Shown piece after piece: positions 28,660-38,960 of a stretch of 64,000 nucleotides of DNA; positions within the stretch are counted from its first letter, which is position 1, and each line of letters opens with the position of its first letter. Source of the DNA: Diplonema japonicum (Eukaryota; Euglenozoa; Diplonemea; Diplonemida; Diplonemidae); the NCBI GenBank assembly GCA_964019335.1, contig OZ025685.1:183501-247500 (forward strand), in the 5' to 3' direction. The notes beneath the pieces are model-generated. The model searched no databases. It saw nothing but the letters and a program-made list of their open reading frames with translations, and was not told the origin of the DNA. The position numbers were made by a program, and so were the translations under genes.

Positions 28660-31600
28660 GTCACAGCAATGTCATCTCTCTGCGCGAAGGAAGCTCGTAC
28701 GACTTGGCTACAACTCGCGGCTAAATCCTGGCCGGCCCCGCACGTATAGGGGTGTCCAAACGGGACAAGGCGTTAGTGGTGGCGACGTAAGGTCTGTTAG
28801 GGCCGGCCCCCCCCAAGTCGTACAACCCTATCTTCGAAGACCTGAAGGTAGGGGTGACCACAAAGGCAGAGTGACATACATGCTGAAACGACCCTCGACC
28901 ACACCGAGAAAGATGCGCAAAGGTTGCGGACCACATGATATGGACATCTTGGCGTGCGGTGACGTCGAGCAGAACCCGGGGCCAGCCGCGAAAGACGGAT
29001 GGCTGAAGATAGTCTCGCTGAACGTGAGGTCCCTCAGAGCTAGGAAGGCCGAAATCGAGAAGGCTATCGAAGAAACAGCGCCGGACATCCTGTGTCTCCA
29101 AGAGACACACCTAACATCAGACGATGCGATCCACGGCTGGTTCGAAGGGTACAGAGCTTTCCGAAGAGACAGGACGCGACCGAGAAGGAGGAATTTCCCC
29201 ATAAAAGGGGGCGGCTTACTGACTCTCGTGAAAGAAGGCATCAACGCTAGCGGTGTCGAAAGGAAGGAGAAGAAAAATGACGTGACGGAAAGACTGGACG
29301 TCAAAATATACCCGCCAGGTCAAAAGGAGATCCTCCTGGTGAACATCTACCTTCCACCAACATCGCCGTCAGATCCGAGCGATGACAGACCGAGCATCGA
29401 CACCTACTTCAACCCGAACACACTCCCGACAGGGGACAGAACCTTAATCATGGGGGATTTCAACGCCCACCACCCTCTGTGGGACGGGAGAAGAAAGAAA
29501 GAGGACCTCATAGGTGACAAAGTCGCAAAGTGGATGATCGAGAAAGGGATGCGACCCTGGAATGACAAAGCCACACCGACACTATTGAACACAAGAGGTT
29601 CCTTATCATCACCGGACCTGGTGATAAGCGGGCCAGACATGGACTCTAGATCCTGGACAACCCTCGATTCATGGGGGTCTGACCACATACCCATGTCCAT
29701 CCGGATAAGAACGAAATACGAAACCGGACCAACCATTAAGAAATTCAGCTTCAAAAAAGCTGACTGGGAGGGGTACAGAAATCATCTGGAGTACACCCTG
29801 AGGCACCTGCAGAGAACAGGAGACCCGGTCAGGCTAAACAAGCAGTTCACTGAAGCAGTCAAGGAGGCCGCCAGGCTCTTCATCCCAAGAGGGGGAGCGA
29901 GAGGCGGGAAAGCGTGGTGGACTGAAGAGCTGACGCAACTGGTTGGAAGAAGAAACGCTCTGAAGAAGGAGATTATGTCGGACATCGGCATCCCATCGAT
30001 AGAACAATGCGAGAGGCTTGGTGAAATCAGCAGGCAAGTGCAGAAACAGATCGATGAAGGGAAGAAAAGAGCGTGGGCCGACTACATGAAGGAGCTGTCT
30101 CAGAAAAAGGACTTGGGACACGCTTTCAGGACGATAAAAACGCTCGATGGCAGGAAGGACAAAGATCCAGTAGCACCACTAATGGCAGGCGGCAAGCTAC
30201 ACACATCGGCGAAGCAAAAAGCAGACGTCCTTGTGGAGCACTACGCAAAGGCTTTTGCACCCCACCTTAACAAGGACACAAAGAAGATGCTGGACGGTGA
30301 AAACAGGAAGTCCAAAGTGATCAAGGACTTGAGGGACAGGGTCACTTGCCCAGGGATAAGCATGGAGGAACTGAAGCACGCGCTGAGGCAGTTGAAGAAG
30401 GGGAAATCCCCGGGCCCAGACGGTGTCTACAACGAGATGCTGAAACACCTGGGGGGGACGGCCATGGACACATTACTCCATCTGTTCAATATGTCATGGG
30501 AGAAGGGAGTGGTACCATCAGACTGGAGGTTCACGCACATAATCCCACTTTACAAAGGAAAGGGCAAGTCAAGAAGTGATCCGGCATCGTACAGACCGAT
30601 ATCGCTAACCTCCAACATTTCAAAGACAATGGAGAGGATAGTAAAGATAAGGGTCGACTACCACCAAGACGTGGGAGATGTGAAGAGGGTGCACAAAATG
30701 CAGTCAGGTTTCAGGAAAGGGCGCTCCACAGAAGAGAACGTCCTGCAAGTGACCACGAAACTGAACCGCATCAGAGACGATGAGTTCTGCGGCGGACTTT
30801 TGCTCTTCGACCTGAAAGGAGCCTTCGACACAGTGTGGCACAAGGGTCTAAATGCGAAAATGAGGAGTAATGGCTACCCGCAAAGAATTACGGACTGGGT
30901 GGCCGCTTTCCTAGACCAGAGGATCGCTGCCGTCAAGGTGAGTGGCGAAACAGGGAAGCACGAACACATAACGGGTGGGGTTCCACAGGGAACCATCCTT
31001 GCCCCAACCCTCTTCTCGATCTACATGGACGACCTCTCAGAGACGTTCGAAAAGGAGGTCATTGATGCCGTGATGTACGCAGACGACATTGCGGTGGTGC
31101 TGCACGAAAAAGACCTGGACAGCTTGAATGGAAAACTGATGAAGATCCTGAGGGTTGTGGAGAGCTGGTGCTCGAGAAACTCGATGGTGATCTCCAAGGG
31201 AAAGACAGAGTTCCTTCCCGTTGCTGGCATCTCCTATCCGCAGAGAACACTGAAGGGGAAGATCAGAGCAACTTTCAAGACCGGCGAAGAACTCGAGGTG
31301 GTCGAAAAAACAAAGCTGCTCGGAGTCACCTTCGAGGAGGACATGCTTTTCTCCGAACACTCCAGAGACGTCTTGGAAAGAGGTGAAAGCAGGGTCAGGC
31401 TGCTGAGCTGCCTTGCGGGAACGAGATGGGGTTGCAAGAAGGTGGTGTTGAGGGCTCTATACCTCACATATGTGCAACCAGTCTTCAGATACTGCTTGGG
31501 CGTGTACGGGTCATTTCTCCCGAGCGGGAGGAACACGCCCCACGAAGGCATCAAGAAGCTTCAATACAGGGCAGCGGTGAAGATCACAGGCTGCATCGCG

Positions 31601-32935
31601 TCATCAGAGACATTCGCGACACTGAACGAAGCGGGGCTGTGGACCCTGGATGCGCTGATCGAACACGACAGCCTGTTGCTCTACGAGTCACTGATGAGAA
31701 AAGTGGACACCGCCGCATACCAGGCGACTCAGCCTCTGGAGGATCTGACCAGGTACGAGAAGCTCCTACCAAGGAGGACTTGGTCTGACAAACAGAGAGA
31801 GGCATCGAAAGCCTACAAACTCCCAGAGAGGACGGGCACACCTCACTCGGGCGCCGTCTTCATGAGGAGACTCGCGGTTGCACCCTGGCAAAGATTCGAG
31901 GGGCAACTCGTGCTCTCCCCCTTCCTAGACACGCAGGTGAAAAGGACGGACCCAAAAGAGGTCAGGAAAGAGGCAACAACGAACACCCTGAACAGGTTAT
32001 GCGAGAAACACGGCCGGGCATTCTGCATGGTGTTCACAGACGGGTCCGTAAAGGATGGGAAAAACGGAGGCTCGGCCGCCATCCTGCTGCACAACGGGTC
32101 CGATGCTGCCTACGGGATCAGCGGTGGACTGTATTCGACATCCTACAAATGCGAACTCAGGGCCCTGAGGCTAGGGATCCGACTGGCGACAAGACTCTCA
32201 GAGAGGAAGCTTGCAAGCCAAGGGATGGTTCTGATATGCACAGATTCGCAGTCGGTGATACGGAAGATGTGCCAGGGACACATGTCGGCAGCCTCCAAAG
32301 ATGACTTCGAACTCTGGCAGGAGGTCGCGAGCTTGACAGGCAGAGGCCACAAGCTAATCGTTCAATACGTCCCGAGTCACTGCGGGTACAAGTGGAACGA
32401 GAAGGCGGACCAGAAGGCAAAAGAGGCGAGCGAAAGACTGGCCCACACCCGTGAGACAGACATTGAGGTGGTTAAAACTCTGGTGAGGAAGCATGTCATC
32501 AGAAGCCACCTCCGCCTATGGAAGGATACTGGCGTCACAAAGACGTACAGGGAGCAGTTTGCCGGAAGTTACGAGAAGTTCGAGGAGCTGGACAGAAAGA
32601 AAGAAGTGGCGATCATGAGGCTGAGGGTGGGGAAGAGCCCACTCACTTGCGGATACCTACTCATACCCCCAGTCGAGGAGGTCCCGTGCCATCTATGTTC
32701 GCAACCCCAGACTCTAAGCCACCTCCTACGGGAATGCCAAGACGGAAAGAGGATCGACCAAAGGAGTCAGATCTTCGGTAGCTCCCTTCCTTCCCTCAAA
32801 GTCCTCCTGTCCACCGACGCCTGTAAGACCGCCCAGCTCTTGGAGCGGCAGGGAACATTGTGAAAAAACTTATAAATTATAATATGTTATACTCTCCAAA
32901 CATTGAGGTCTGAAGTTGTTAAACGACTTCAGACA
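28660..32935 (+). mobile_element. Apparently full-length LINE (APE, RT, RNase H; ingi/L1Tc-like layout)
   Basis: One uninterrupted ORF (28880-32863) preceded by about 220 bp of moderately GC-rich 5' UTR and followed by a short 3' UTR. The 3' UTR has a hairpin (TCTGAAGT / ACTTCAGA, 32909-32933). Outer boundaries are approximate: no target-site duplication could be fixed. The domain order with a C-terminal RNase H and an N-terminal 2A-like motif is the layout of the trypanosomatid ingi/L1Tc group. Confidence 0.85.
28880..32863 (+). CDS. LINE polyprotein: 2A-like motif, APE endonuclease, reverse transcriptase, RNase H, CCHC finger
   Basis: 1327 aa, intact. Residues 28-35 are DVEQNPGP, matching the 2A consensus D-V/I-E-x-N-P-G-P, preceded by MDILACG. 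Ribosome skipping there would release a 34-aa peptide. The APE-type nuclease (about 45-270) has SLNVRSLRARK, LCLQETHL, GDFNAHHPLWDG and SDHIPM, so the catalytic Asn, Glu, Asp and His are present. RT (about 505-790): KGKSPGPDGVYNEML, FDLKGAFDTVWH, GGVPQGTILAPTLFSIYMDDL and MYADDIAVVL. RNase H (about 1045-1185): FTDGSVKDGKNGG, ELRALRLG, CTDSQSVI, and a His/Asp pair in YVPSHCGYKWNEKAD. A CHLC-x9-H-x4-C finger ends the protein. All active sites look complete, so the copy may be autonomous and young. Confidence 0.95.
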   Translation: MLKRPSTTPRKMRKGCGPHDMDILACGDVEQNPGPAAKDGWLKIVSLNVRSLRARKAEIEKAIEETAPDILCLQETHLTSDDAIHGWFEGYRAFRRDRTRPRRRNFPIKGGGLLTLVKEGINASGVERKEKKNDVTERLDVKIYPPGQKEILLVNIYLPPTSPSDPSDDRPSIDTYFNPNTLPTGDRTLIMGDFNAHHPLWDGRRKKEDLIGDKVAKWMIEKGMRPWNDKATPTLLNTRGSLSSPDLVISGPDMDSRSWTTLDSWGSDHIPMSIRIRTKYETGPTIKKFSFKKADWEGYRNHLEYTLRHLQRTGDPVRLNKQFTEAVKEAARLFIPRGGARGGKAWWTEELTQLVGRRNALKKEIMSDIGIPSIEQCERLGEISRQVQKQIDEGKKRAWADYMKELSQKKDLGHAFRTIKTLDGRKDKDPVAPLMAGGKLHTSAKQKADVLVEHYAKAFAPHLNKDTKKMLDGENRKSKVIKDLRDRVTCPGISMEELKHALRQLKKGKSPGPDGVYNEMLKHLGGTAMDTLLHLFNMSWEKGVVPSDWRFTHIIPLYKGKGKSRSDPASYRPISLTSNISKTMERIVKIRVDYHQDVGDVKRVHKMQSGFRKGRSTEENVLQVTTKLNRIRDDEFCGGLLLFDLKGAFDTVWHKGLNAKMRSNGYPQRITDWVAAFLDQRIAAVKVSGETGKHEHITGGVPQGTILAPTLFSIYMDDLSETFEKEVIDAVMYADDIAVVLHEKDLDSLNGKLMKILRVVESWCSRNSMVISKGKTEFLPVAGISYPQRTLKGKIRATFKTGEELEVVEKTKLLGVTFEEDMLFSEHSRDVLERGESRVRLLSCLAGTRWGCKKVVLRALYLTYVQPVFRYCLGVYGSFLPSGRNTPHEGIKKLQYRAAVKITGCIASSETFATLNEAGLWTLDALIEHDSLLLYESLMRKVDTAAYQATQPLEDLTRYEKLLPRRTWSDKQREASKAYKLPERTGTPHSGAVFMRRLAVAPWQRFEGQLVLSPFLDTQVKRTDPKEVRKEATTNTLNRLCEKHGRAFCMVFTDGSVKDGKNGGSAAILLHNGSDAAYGISGGLYSTSYKCELRALRLGIRLATRLSERKLASQGMVLICTDSQSVIRKMCQGHMSAASKDDFELWQEVASLTGRGHKLIVQYVPSHCGYKWNEKADQKAKEASERLAHTRETDIEVVKTLVRKHVIRSHLRLWKDTGVTKTYREQFAGSYEKFEELDRKKEVAIMRLRVGKSPLTCGYLLIPPVEEVPCHLCSQPQTLSHLLRECQDGKRIDQRSQIFGSSLPSLKVLLSTDACKTAQLLERQGTL

Positions 32936-33187
32936 GCAATTGTTTCTAACTCAATCTCTCGACTCTGGCTTCACTCCTATCCTTTCTTTTCACCTCCCTC
33001 CCCAGTGTCTTCCCTTATTTTCCATTACCAGGCCCCTGTCCCCCGCCCCCAGTGTTATTCAAATTTTTCACTCACCTTTCATATAGAAAGAAAAAAGAAA
33101 AAAAAAAAAAGAAAAAAAAGAAGGACAGATGATTCAAGCTTCGGTGTACACAATCGAGCTTGATTTGAATTCCTTTATTTTGAGAAA

Positions 33188-33247
<60 letters not shown>

Positions 33248-33255
33248 GAAGAACG
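32936..33255. other. Intergenic stretch with A runs
   Basis: No gene seen. Two long A runs (about 33185-33245) follow a T/C-rich segment. A short inverted pair, AAGCTTCGG and CGAGCTT, lies at about 33138-33161. Confidence 0.45.
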
Positions 33256-33560
33256 AAACTTAATTGAATTGAATTTATTGGCTCCCGAAAGCCCAACAAG
33301 TCCAGCAGACGGTGGAGTTTCACAGTCAGCTGGTTAATTTTTCACAATTGAAACTCCTCCAAAGTTCTTAAAATCTGGGAGGTCGTCTCTTGTTACTAGA
33401 GGCGGCTAATGCCTCGAGACCCAGGTGCTGCCTGGTGGGTGGGATCGGTTTTATTTTATTATGAAAAGAGCGTGGTGAGGGGGTCCAAGTAATTTACTAC
33501 AGGGAGCAGCGGACCAGGACCCCTCGACCAATGGCTCAGTAACAGAGACTGCTTTTCACG
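33256..33560 (-). mobile_element. Possible retroelement 3' tail on the minus strand
   Basis: On the minus strand this reads as a mixed-composition segment ending GGAGCCAATAAATTCAATTC and then running into a long T-interrupted tract. The AATAAA near a simple-sequence end resembles the 3' tail of a LINE or SINE. No coding remnant is visible and there is no second copy in the window, so this is only a suggestion. Confidence 0.2.
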
Positions 33561-33695
33561 AATCACTTTCAAACACCTCTCTTGGTTTGAAGTGATGTCC
33601 CTTTCCCTTTCCCTTGAATGGTTTTCTCTACTCCCCTTCGATCCTCCCGCCTGGTAGTGGAATATTTATTATTATTATCCGCCACGGATTCTTGT

Positions 33696-33777
33696 GGCGA
33701 GATGGCCGAGCGGTCTAAGGCGTTGCGTTTAGGCCGCAATATCTCCGGATGCGTGGGTTCAAACCCCACTCTCGTCA
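33696..33777 (+). tRNA. tRNA-Leu(TAG)
   Basis: 82-nt class II tRNA with a long variable arm (ATCTCCGGATGC region). Acceptor GGCGAGA pairs with TCTCGTC, discriminator A. D arm TGGCCGAGCGGTCTAAGGC; anticodon stem TTGCG/CGCAA with anticodon TAG at 33730-33732; T arm GTGGGTTCAAACCCCAC. T6 follows at 33779. It reads CUA codons. Confidence 0.95.
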
Positions 33778-33821
33778 CTTTTTAAACTCCAAAGACTGGG
33801 GGGGGTCACCCGGTAGAACAA

Positions 33822-36214
33822 ATGATGATGATGCAAGAACCTGACCTGGATCTGGAGAAAATTGACAAGGCGGTGGCATTCTTATGGAAGAGGCATTCAG
33901 AGGGGAAACTGCTGCCAGACTTCGTGGACATATTAAGAGCGAATTACAAAGACAAACCGGGTTGGGAGTTCGTGAAGGGGCCTGGGCATGAAGGGTGGGA
34001 TTATTTTACGGATAAGGTTGCTGTTTTAAACGAAGCGGTGACAGAAGGGGCGTTGTTAAATGCATGGGGGGACAAGCCGTTTGCAGGGAAATATGTTAAG
34101 AAACAGGCTGTGTCGAGTTGGCGGGCTGGGGCGACAGTCCGGTTGTGCCAAGGGCACGAGGTCACGCAACAAAGTGACTCTTCGAGGATGCTCAAACTCT
34201 CGAACATTGGACAGAATATCAAACCAAAACTCTTCAAAATTCTTGTAAAGTTCGGCCTTGTCGAATTTTGTGAGTTTGAAAGCAGCACTGGCGGCACGTT
34301 CACATGCTGTACACAATTCAAGAACGCAGACGACTCTGTCAAGGTCGTGACAACTACCAGTAAAACTAAAGGTAAAAAGCAGGCCTTCCAAGTCTCTTAC
34401 GATACGGAAGGCATGCTCCGAATGCCATCTCCCATCCTCCGTCTCTCCACCGGTTCGGGTCCAGGAACCAAAAAGATCTCCGAGATAGATCTGAAAGAAA
34501 TCGGCACCGTCTTCTCTCTTTTCACCACGAAACCCCCTTCCGTTGAGCATGAACAACACCAGTTCGGTGGGGACTACGACCACGTGGTATGCCTCAACTT
34601 TTTTTTTCCGTTTTCTTTTAATTAAATCTGCACAGTTCATCACGTACAACAATCTTGCAGACGCGGAGGCCGCTCTGGAAGCCATGCAAAAGAGCCTTGC
34701 TGATGTATGATCATAAAAAGAAAAAGAAATAAATTCCACATCAGGATTTCAATTTCGAGCTTGTCTACATTTCCGAAGACACAAAAACGGAGTGCATCAA
34801 CGGGTGGCGGAAGGAGGGTTCCAATGTCGTGGCTCTTCACTACGGCGGCGACCGTTTGAAAGTCAAAGACATGAGTTGTGAGTTCGTCCTTACCCCAGAG
34901 GGTGTCTGCCTTGAGCAACTGAACCCTTACAGGGTATGCTGTTGAAAAGAAGAAGAAGAAAACACACCCCCAACAGGTCATGGGCGACGACACGCTTGAG
35001 ATGGTGCACGACCTTCAGGAGTTCCAGCAGAGGTTCTTTGGCCTCCAACCAAATATACGGGATATGCGCTACGCTGAGCATATCATCGACAAGGCCACCG
35101 ACGGCGATTGGTCCGAGGATCCTGGGCTTGAGTACTCAGCTTTCCGTTTGCGGTCCCGACTGGAAATCTTGGACGAGAATGGCAAAGTGGAAGGCACAGT
35201 GGTATCCACCGACTACGAAGCCGGGACTTACGTGCATCTCAACCCCGAAGAGGCACAGGTAATGAGGCCTATTAAGAGATCACCGGTTGTCGCACCAGTA
35301 TGCAACACTTCCCCCCCCTTTTTTTTCCAAATCTTGTACAGGCGCCTGTCGTGAAGGAGAAGGATGTCTCGATGGATCTTGCCATTGACAACGAGGAGGC
35401 GTACGAGGCTGCAAACCCTCTCACAGCTCAAGCGGCACCTGCCGTTCCCATGCTGACACGCGACCAGTTTGAGAAGCTGAAGCAAGACCAACTCCTGCAA
35501 CAAATGCGTACTAAACAGCCCACGATGCCTTCGTGGTCTGTCGGTCCAAAGCGCGTGGACAACCCACCAGCATCCCAGCCACCACAAGAAGCTACTCCGT
35601 CCCCTCATCCACAAACTCCTGCTCCGGCAACCCCCGAGCCTCCTGCCCCCACACCGGCACAGAAGCCTAAGGGCGGGTTCAAGTTGTTCACACCAACAGC
35701 TGTCGACACCACGAAAAAAGAAGCCCCTCGAGCAGAAAGGGGAGGAAAAGGCGGGAAGGAACGAAGAGGGTTCAGAGAGTTCGATGGGGGCAAAGTGTCC
35801 AAGAGCGATAGGGACAAGGACAAACCTGAAAAAGACAGGAGAGACAGAGACAGAGATCGAGACCGGGACCGCGACAGAGACAGAGACAGAGACAGGAATG
35901 GACCTAAGAGGGGCTTCCACAACGAGAGGGATCGGGATTACGACAGACGCGATAAAGACAGGAAAAAAATAAAAACTGAACCGGGGGAGGACAGGGACAG
36001 AGGATCGAGAAGGATCAAAACAGAACCGGGAGAAGACAGAGATAAAGACAGGGACAGGGACAGGAAAGAGAGAAGAGAGAAGAAAGATAAGAAGGATAGA
36101 AAAGAGAAAAGACCGAGGAAAACGTATGAACTCCCCCCCCCCTCCCCCACCTTCCTTAGTGACCGTGAAGACGCGAAGTCGGGCGAGTTAAAGCAAGTTA
36201 AGCAAGAGAAATAA
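33822..36214 (+). CDS. Five-exon nuclear-type protein with an Arg/Asp-rich tail, function unknown
   Basis: Exons 33822-34586, 34636-34704, 34745-34933, 34977-35297 and 35342-36214, 738 aa. All introns are phase 0 with donors GTATGC, GTATGA, GTATGC and GTATGC. Residues 1-450 look globular with no family I recognise. A Pro-rich stretch follows, then a tail of R-D/R-E dipeptides (DRDRDRDRDRDRN) like those of splicing and transcription factors. The tail contains two copies of IKTEPGEDRD; each holds I-K-T-E, the psi-K-x-E SUMO-acceptor consensus. The C-terminus is basic then Pro-rich. For intron 4 the alternative donor after EEAQ (GTAATG, 35260) also keeps phase; I prefer GTATGC because it fits the local consensus. 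A nuclear RNA-related role is inference. Confidence 0.8.
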
Positions 36215-36272
36215 GAAATGAGGGTTTTTTTTTCTTTTTCTTTTTAACATTCGTTAAATCACAATGAATAGT

Positions 36273-36320
<48 letters not shown>

Positions 36321-36322
36321 CT
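36215..36322. other. Poly-T tract beside the transposon
   Basis: Mostly one T run of about 48 nt (36273-36320), immediately left of the transposon terminal repeat. Confidence 0.5.
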
Positions 36323-37998
36323 TATATACTGTAAAACGAATAATGTCGGACGGAAAAATTCTCGGACAGAAAAACTCCCGGACGGAAAAACTCCCGGACA
36401 CCAAAAAAACCCGGACATTTTTCCGTCCGGGAGTTTTTCTGGGAAGAAGTTTTTTTACTTAAGGGGGGTAGCAGCTCCCACCACGTTTGCCTGGAAGGGC
36501 TTTATTCCTTGTGCAGAGCCAAAATGTCACCCTGCGTGGCAGTTTGAATTTTTCTTCCCCTTTCAATGCACCAACAAACAGCACCCACGGGATCTTTAAC
36601 TTCTCATAAACCCGTACTTCTTTCGTCAAATTGACCAGTTCGACTACCCATGGCACGTTGAGCAGCTGGCTTGTGAGGGGCCCAACTTTGGTGCTGACAC
36701 CCCCGGCCAGCTCACCCCCGAGAGGTGGAGGAGATAAACTCCTTACACCGGGCCAGTACAAACCCCCGAAAGCAGCTTGGCGGCCTCTGCCTCGGTCAGA
36801 AGACGGCAGCAACAGGTTCAACAGAGCCCCCGGTTTCTTCCAGACGGAAATACTGGACGTTGCTATTCCACCCAACCACACCCTGGCCGCCGCGACGCCG
36901 TGATAGCTGCGTATCGCCCAATACGGGATTTAGCATCCTTCGGGGGCTGAAAGGTTTTTGCTTGAGTCGATAGGTAAACGGGCTTGGTGAGCCTATCCCA
37001 GCACAACAAATATGCACCTATGCAGAAGGGCTGCTGTGCGCCAATCCAGCCCGAAAGACAGACTGGTAGACTTTGGTGGGGCACTGTCCTTTTCCACTGG
37101 CTAGGCTGACAAAATTTTGCAGCAAGAAAGACAAAAGCCGCAAGCCACCTCCGGAAAGCCCGGAAACGAGAAGGACAACGAGAAGGCACGCTGTTTCCCC
37201 ATGGAATTCAGGTCCATAATCGACACCCATAAAGTAAGGCCGGAATTGGTCTGGAATACGGGGTTAAAAACCAAAACAAAAAAAAGGGGTGCTAAGGTCG
37301 TAAAAGTCCGTGGCTTGGGGGACAAAACGGGCTATAACGGAACAGCTGGCTGTTTCCTTGGCTGGATGGTTAAATACAAAGGCAAAGCGGAAACGCAACC
37401 GGCAGGGATTATCCGTGCCCCGGTCAAGCACCCGCCCACCGAATGGAGCCTAACGGCATCGCCCAATCATTGGGCTAATTATGATACTCGGTATCTGGGT
37501 TACGGAGCTGTTTCTTCCTTTTTGCTATAAATCATCGATTCCCATGGTTTTGCCGAACGGGCCGATTCTGCTGCTTGTCGGCGACCACAACTCTCATACG
37601 ACCTATGCCTATGGGTTCGTAGAGTGGTTCGCAGGCGCAAACGTGCACATTGCTTTTGTCCCCCTGGGCTCACCTACATGGTTCAACCGATGGATATTGG
37701 GTTGAACGCAGCTGTAAAGCATCTATTAAGAAAGGTAGTAGGCCACACGAAGGCTCGACAAGCTGATTGCCTCGGGGGCAGCAAGGGAGGACAAAGATGC
37801 AGAAAGGCCCTGGGGGTTTCTTCGCGCGGTTGCCGTTTGCAGCCCAGGCCAGTATGTAGGTGGTAGTGGACCAGGCCCCCTGACGGCCTTACCTAAAAAA
37901 AATTCCCGGACGGAAAAACTCCCGGACGGAAAAATTCCCGGACGCCAAAAAAACTCGGACATTTTTCCGTCCGGGAGTTTTTCGTTTTACAGTATATA
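36323..37998. mobile_element. Tc1/mariner-superfamily (pogo-like) DNA transposon, degenerate
   Basis: Perfect 18-bp terminal inverted repeats: TATATACTGTAAAACGAA at 36323-36340 and its complement at 37981-37998. They are flanked by TA steps, as expected for TA-targeting elements, although the (TA)n on the right blurs the exact end. Just inside each end lies an approximately 90-bp module of CGGACGGAAAAA units and their complement (36348-36439 and 37905-37983), which can fold into a hairpin. The body holds a broken pogo-type transposase. Total about 1.68 kb. Confidence 0.85.
37117..37866 (+). pseudogene. Broken pogo-like DDE transposase
   Basis: Three frames carry consecutive pieces: WNTGLKTKTKKRGAKVVKV and SPNHWANYDT (frame from 37117), then LLLVGDHNSHTTYA (from about 37481), then GLTYMVQPMDIGLNAAVKH (from 37624). 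These are the order and spacing of the DDE_1 domain. The second and third acidic positions survive (GDHNSH and QPMDIG). The first, expected in an N-x-D-Q-T-G context, appears deleted at WNTG. At least two frameshifts and this loss mean no functional enzyme. The 5' half (36460-37110) shows no clear DNA-binding domain. Confidence 0.7.
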
Positions 37999-38260
37999 TA
38001 TATATATATATATTATTGTTCTTCTTTTGTGTATGGGTGCGGTCCCGTTCTTTTTTGTTCTCTTCGTTTTTTTAAAACCGATTCAGTCGTTGTGGGGCTG
38101 ACCCACAAAAGGCTTGTTTTCTTTTCTTTTCTTTTCCTTTTCTTTTTTCTTTAGTGTGTCTTTAACAGGAAAACTCCTCTCCACCCTCTTTTTTTTCTCT
38201 TTACTCTCAATTCATACCCAAATAGAAAGCGAGAAGGGAGGGAAAAAAAGAGGAAATAAA
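37999..38260. other. Short intergenic leader
   Basis: A (TA)n tail of the transposon site, T/C-rich tracts with possible acceptor AGs, and a purine-rich leader before the next ATG. No gene. Confidence 0.5.
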
Positions 38261-38854
38261 ATGGAAGATATTCTCGGAAAGAAAAAGATGCAGTTCAACA
38301 ATGCGGGAACGATTAAGGAAAATTGGAATGACGAGGGAGGGAGGGGCTATGAGGAAGAAGCGAAGGAAACTGCAGTGGTGCCTGCGGTGCAAAATAGCAG
38401 CAGCAAGCCTTCGGGAGGCAACAAAGAAGGGAAGTCCCTGTGGGCGCAACTACAGGAAAACAGAGATCGGGCTGATTTTGACGAAGAAGAGGACTACAGG
38501 GGACAGAACACCAGGGCAACGGAGAACGACGACTTTGAATACCACCAACAAATAGAGGACGAAAAAAGGCGGCAGGAGCAGGAACGGGACCGAGACGTTA
38601 AAAAATCTCTCCTTGCCTTCGAGGCTGCCGTGGAGCAAACAGTGAAAGAATATAAGCAGAAAGGCCTGGTATGAACCTGGGAAAATAATAATCCACCATA
38701 TTAAAAAAAAAAGGATGAACGTTTGAACTCGAAAGCCTTCGACTTAACCGACATACCAGCTGACCCAATCGCTGACCTCAGCGTGAAACCCGCAAAAAGA
38801 AGAAAGCGGAAACATCAGAAAAAGGAAGAGGTCGGGCTCGGACTCGACTATTGA
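38261..38854 (+). CDS. FAM192A/NIP30/Fyv6-like protein
   Basis: Exons 38261-38668 and 38714-38854, 182 aa. Donor GTATGA; the 45-nt intron ends in an A10 tract plus AG rather than pyrimidines. The core, SLWAQLQENRDRADFDEEED, then a FEYHQQIEDEKRRQEQERD helix and FEAAVEQ, matches the N-terminal domain of FAM192A/NIP30/Fyv6. Exon 2 adds a basic segment (KPAKRRKRKHQKKEE) that may be a nuclear localisation signal. Human FAM192A (PSME3IP1) binds PA28-gamma, and yeast Fyv6 acts late in splicing at 3' splice-site choice. Either would place this protein in the nucleus. Confidence 0.75.
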
Positions 38855-38960
38855 AAACACACCCGAAAGAAAGTGTTTTAGACGTTTTCTTCAAAAATCC
38901 TTCAAAAATCCTTCAAAAAAAAAAAGAATTACACACACGAAAAAAAAAAAAAAAAAGACC

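Noticed and set aside
35260-35297. Alternative donor GTAATG for intron 4 of the RD-rich gene
   Set aside because: Also phase 0, but the downstream GTATGC fits the local donor consensus better; cannot be excluded.
36459-36881. 140-codon minus-strand frame inside the pogo-like element
   Set aside because: No transposase or other motif, and the element's DDE pieces lie on the + strand.
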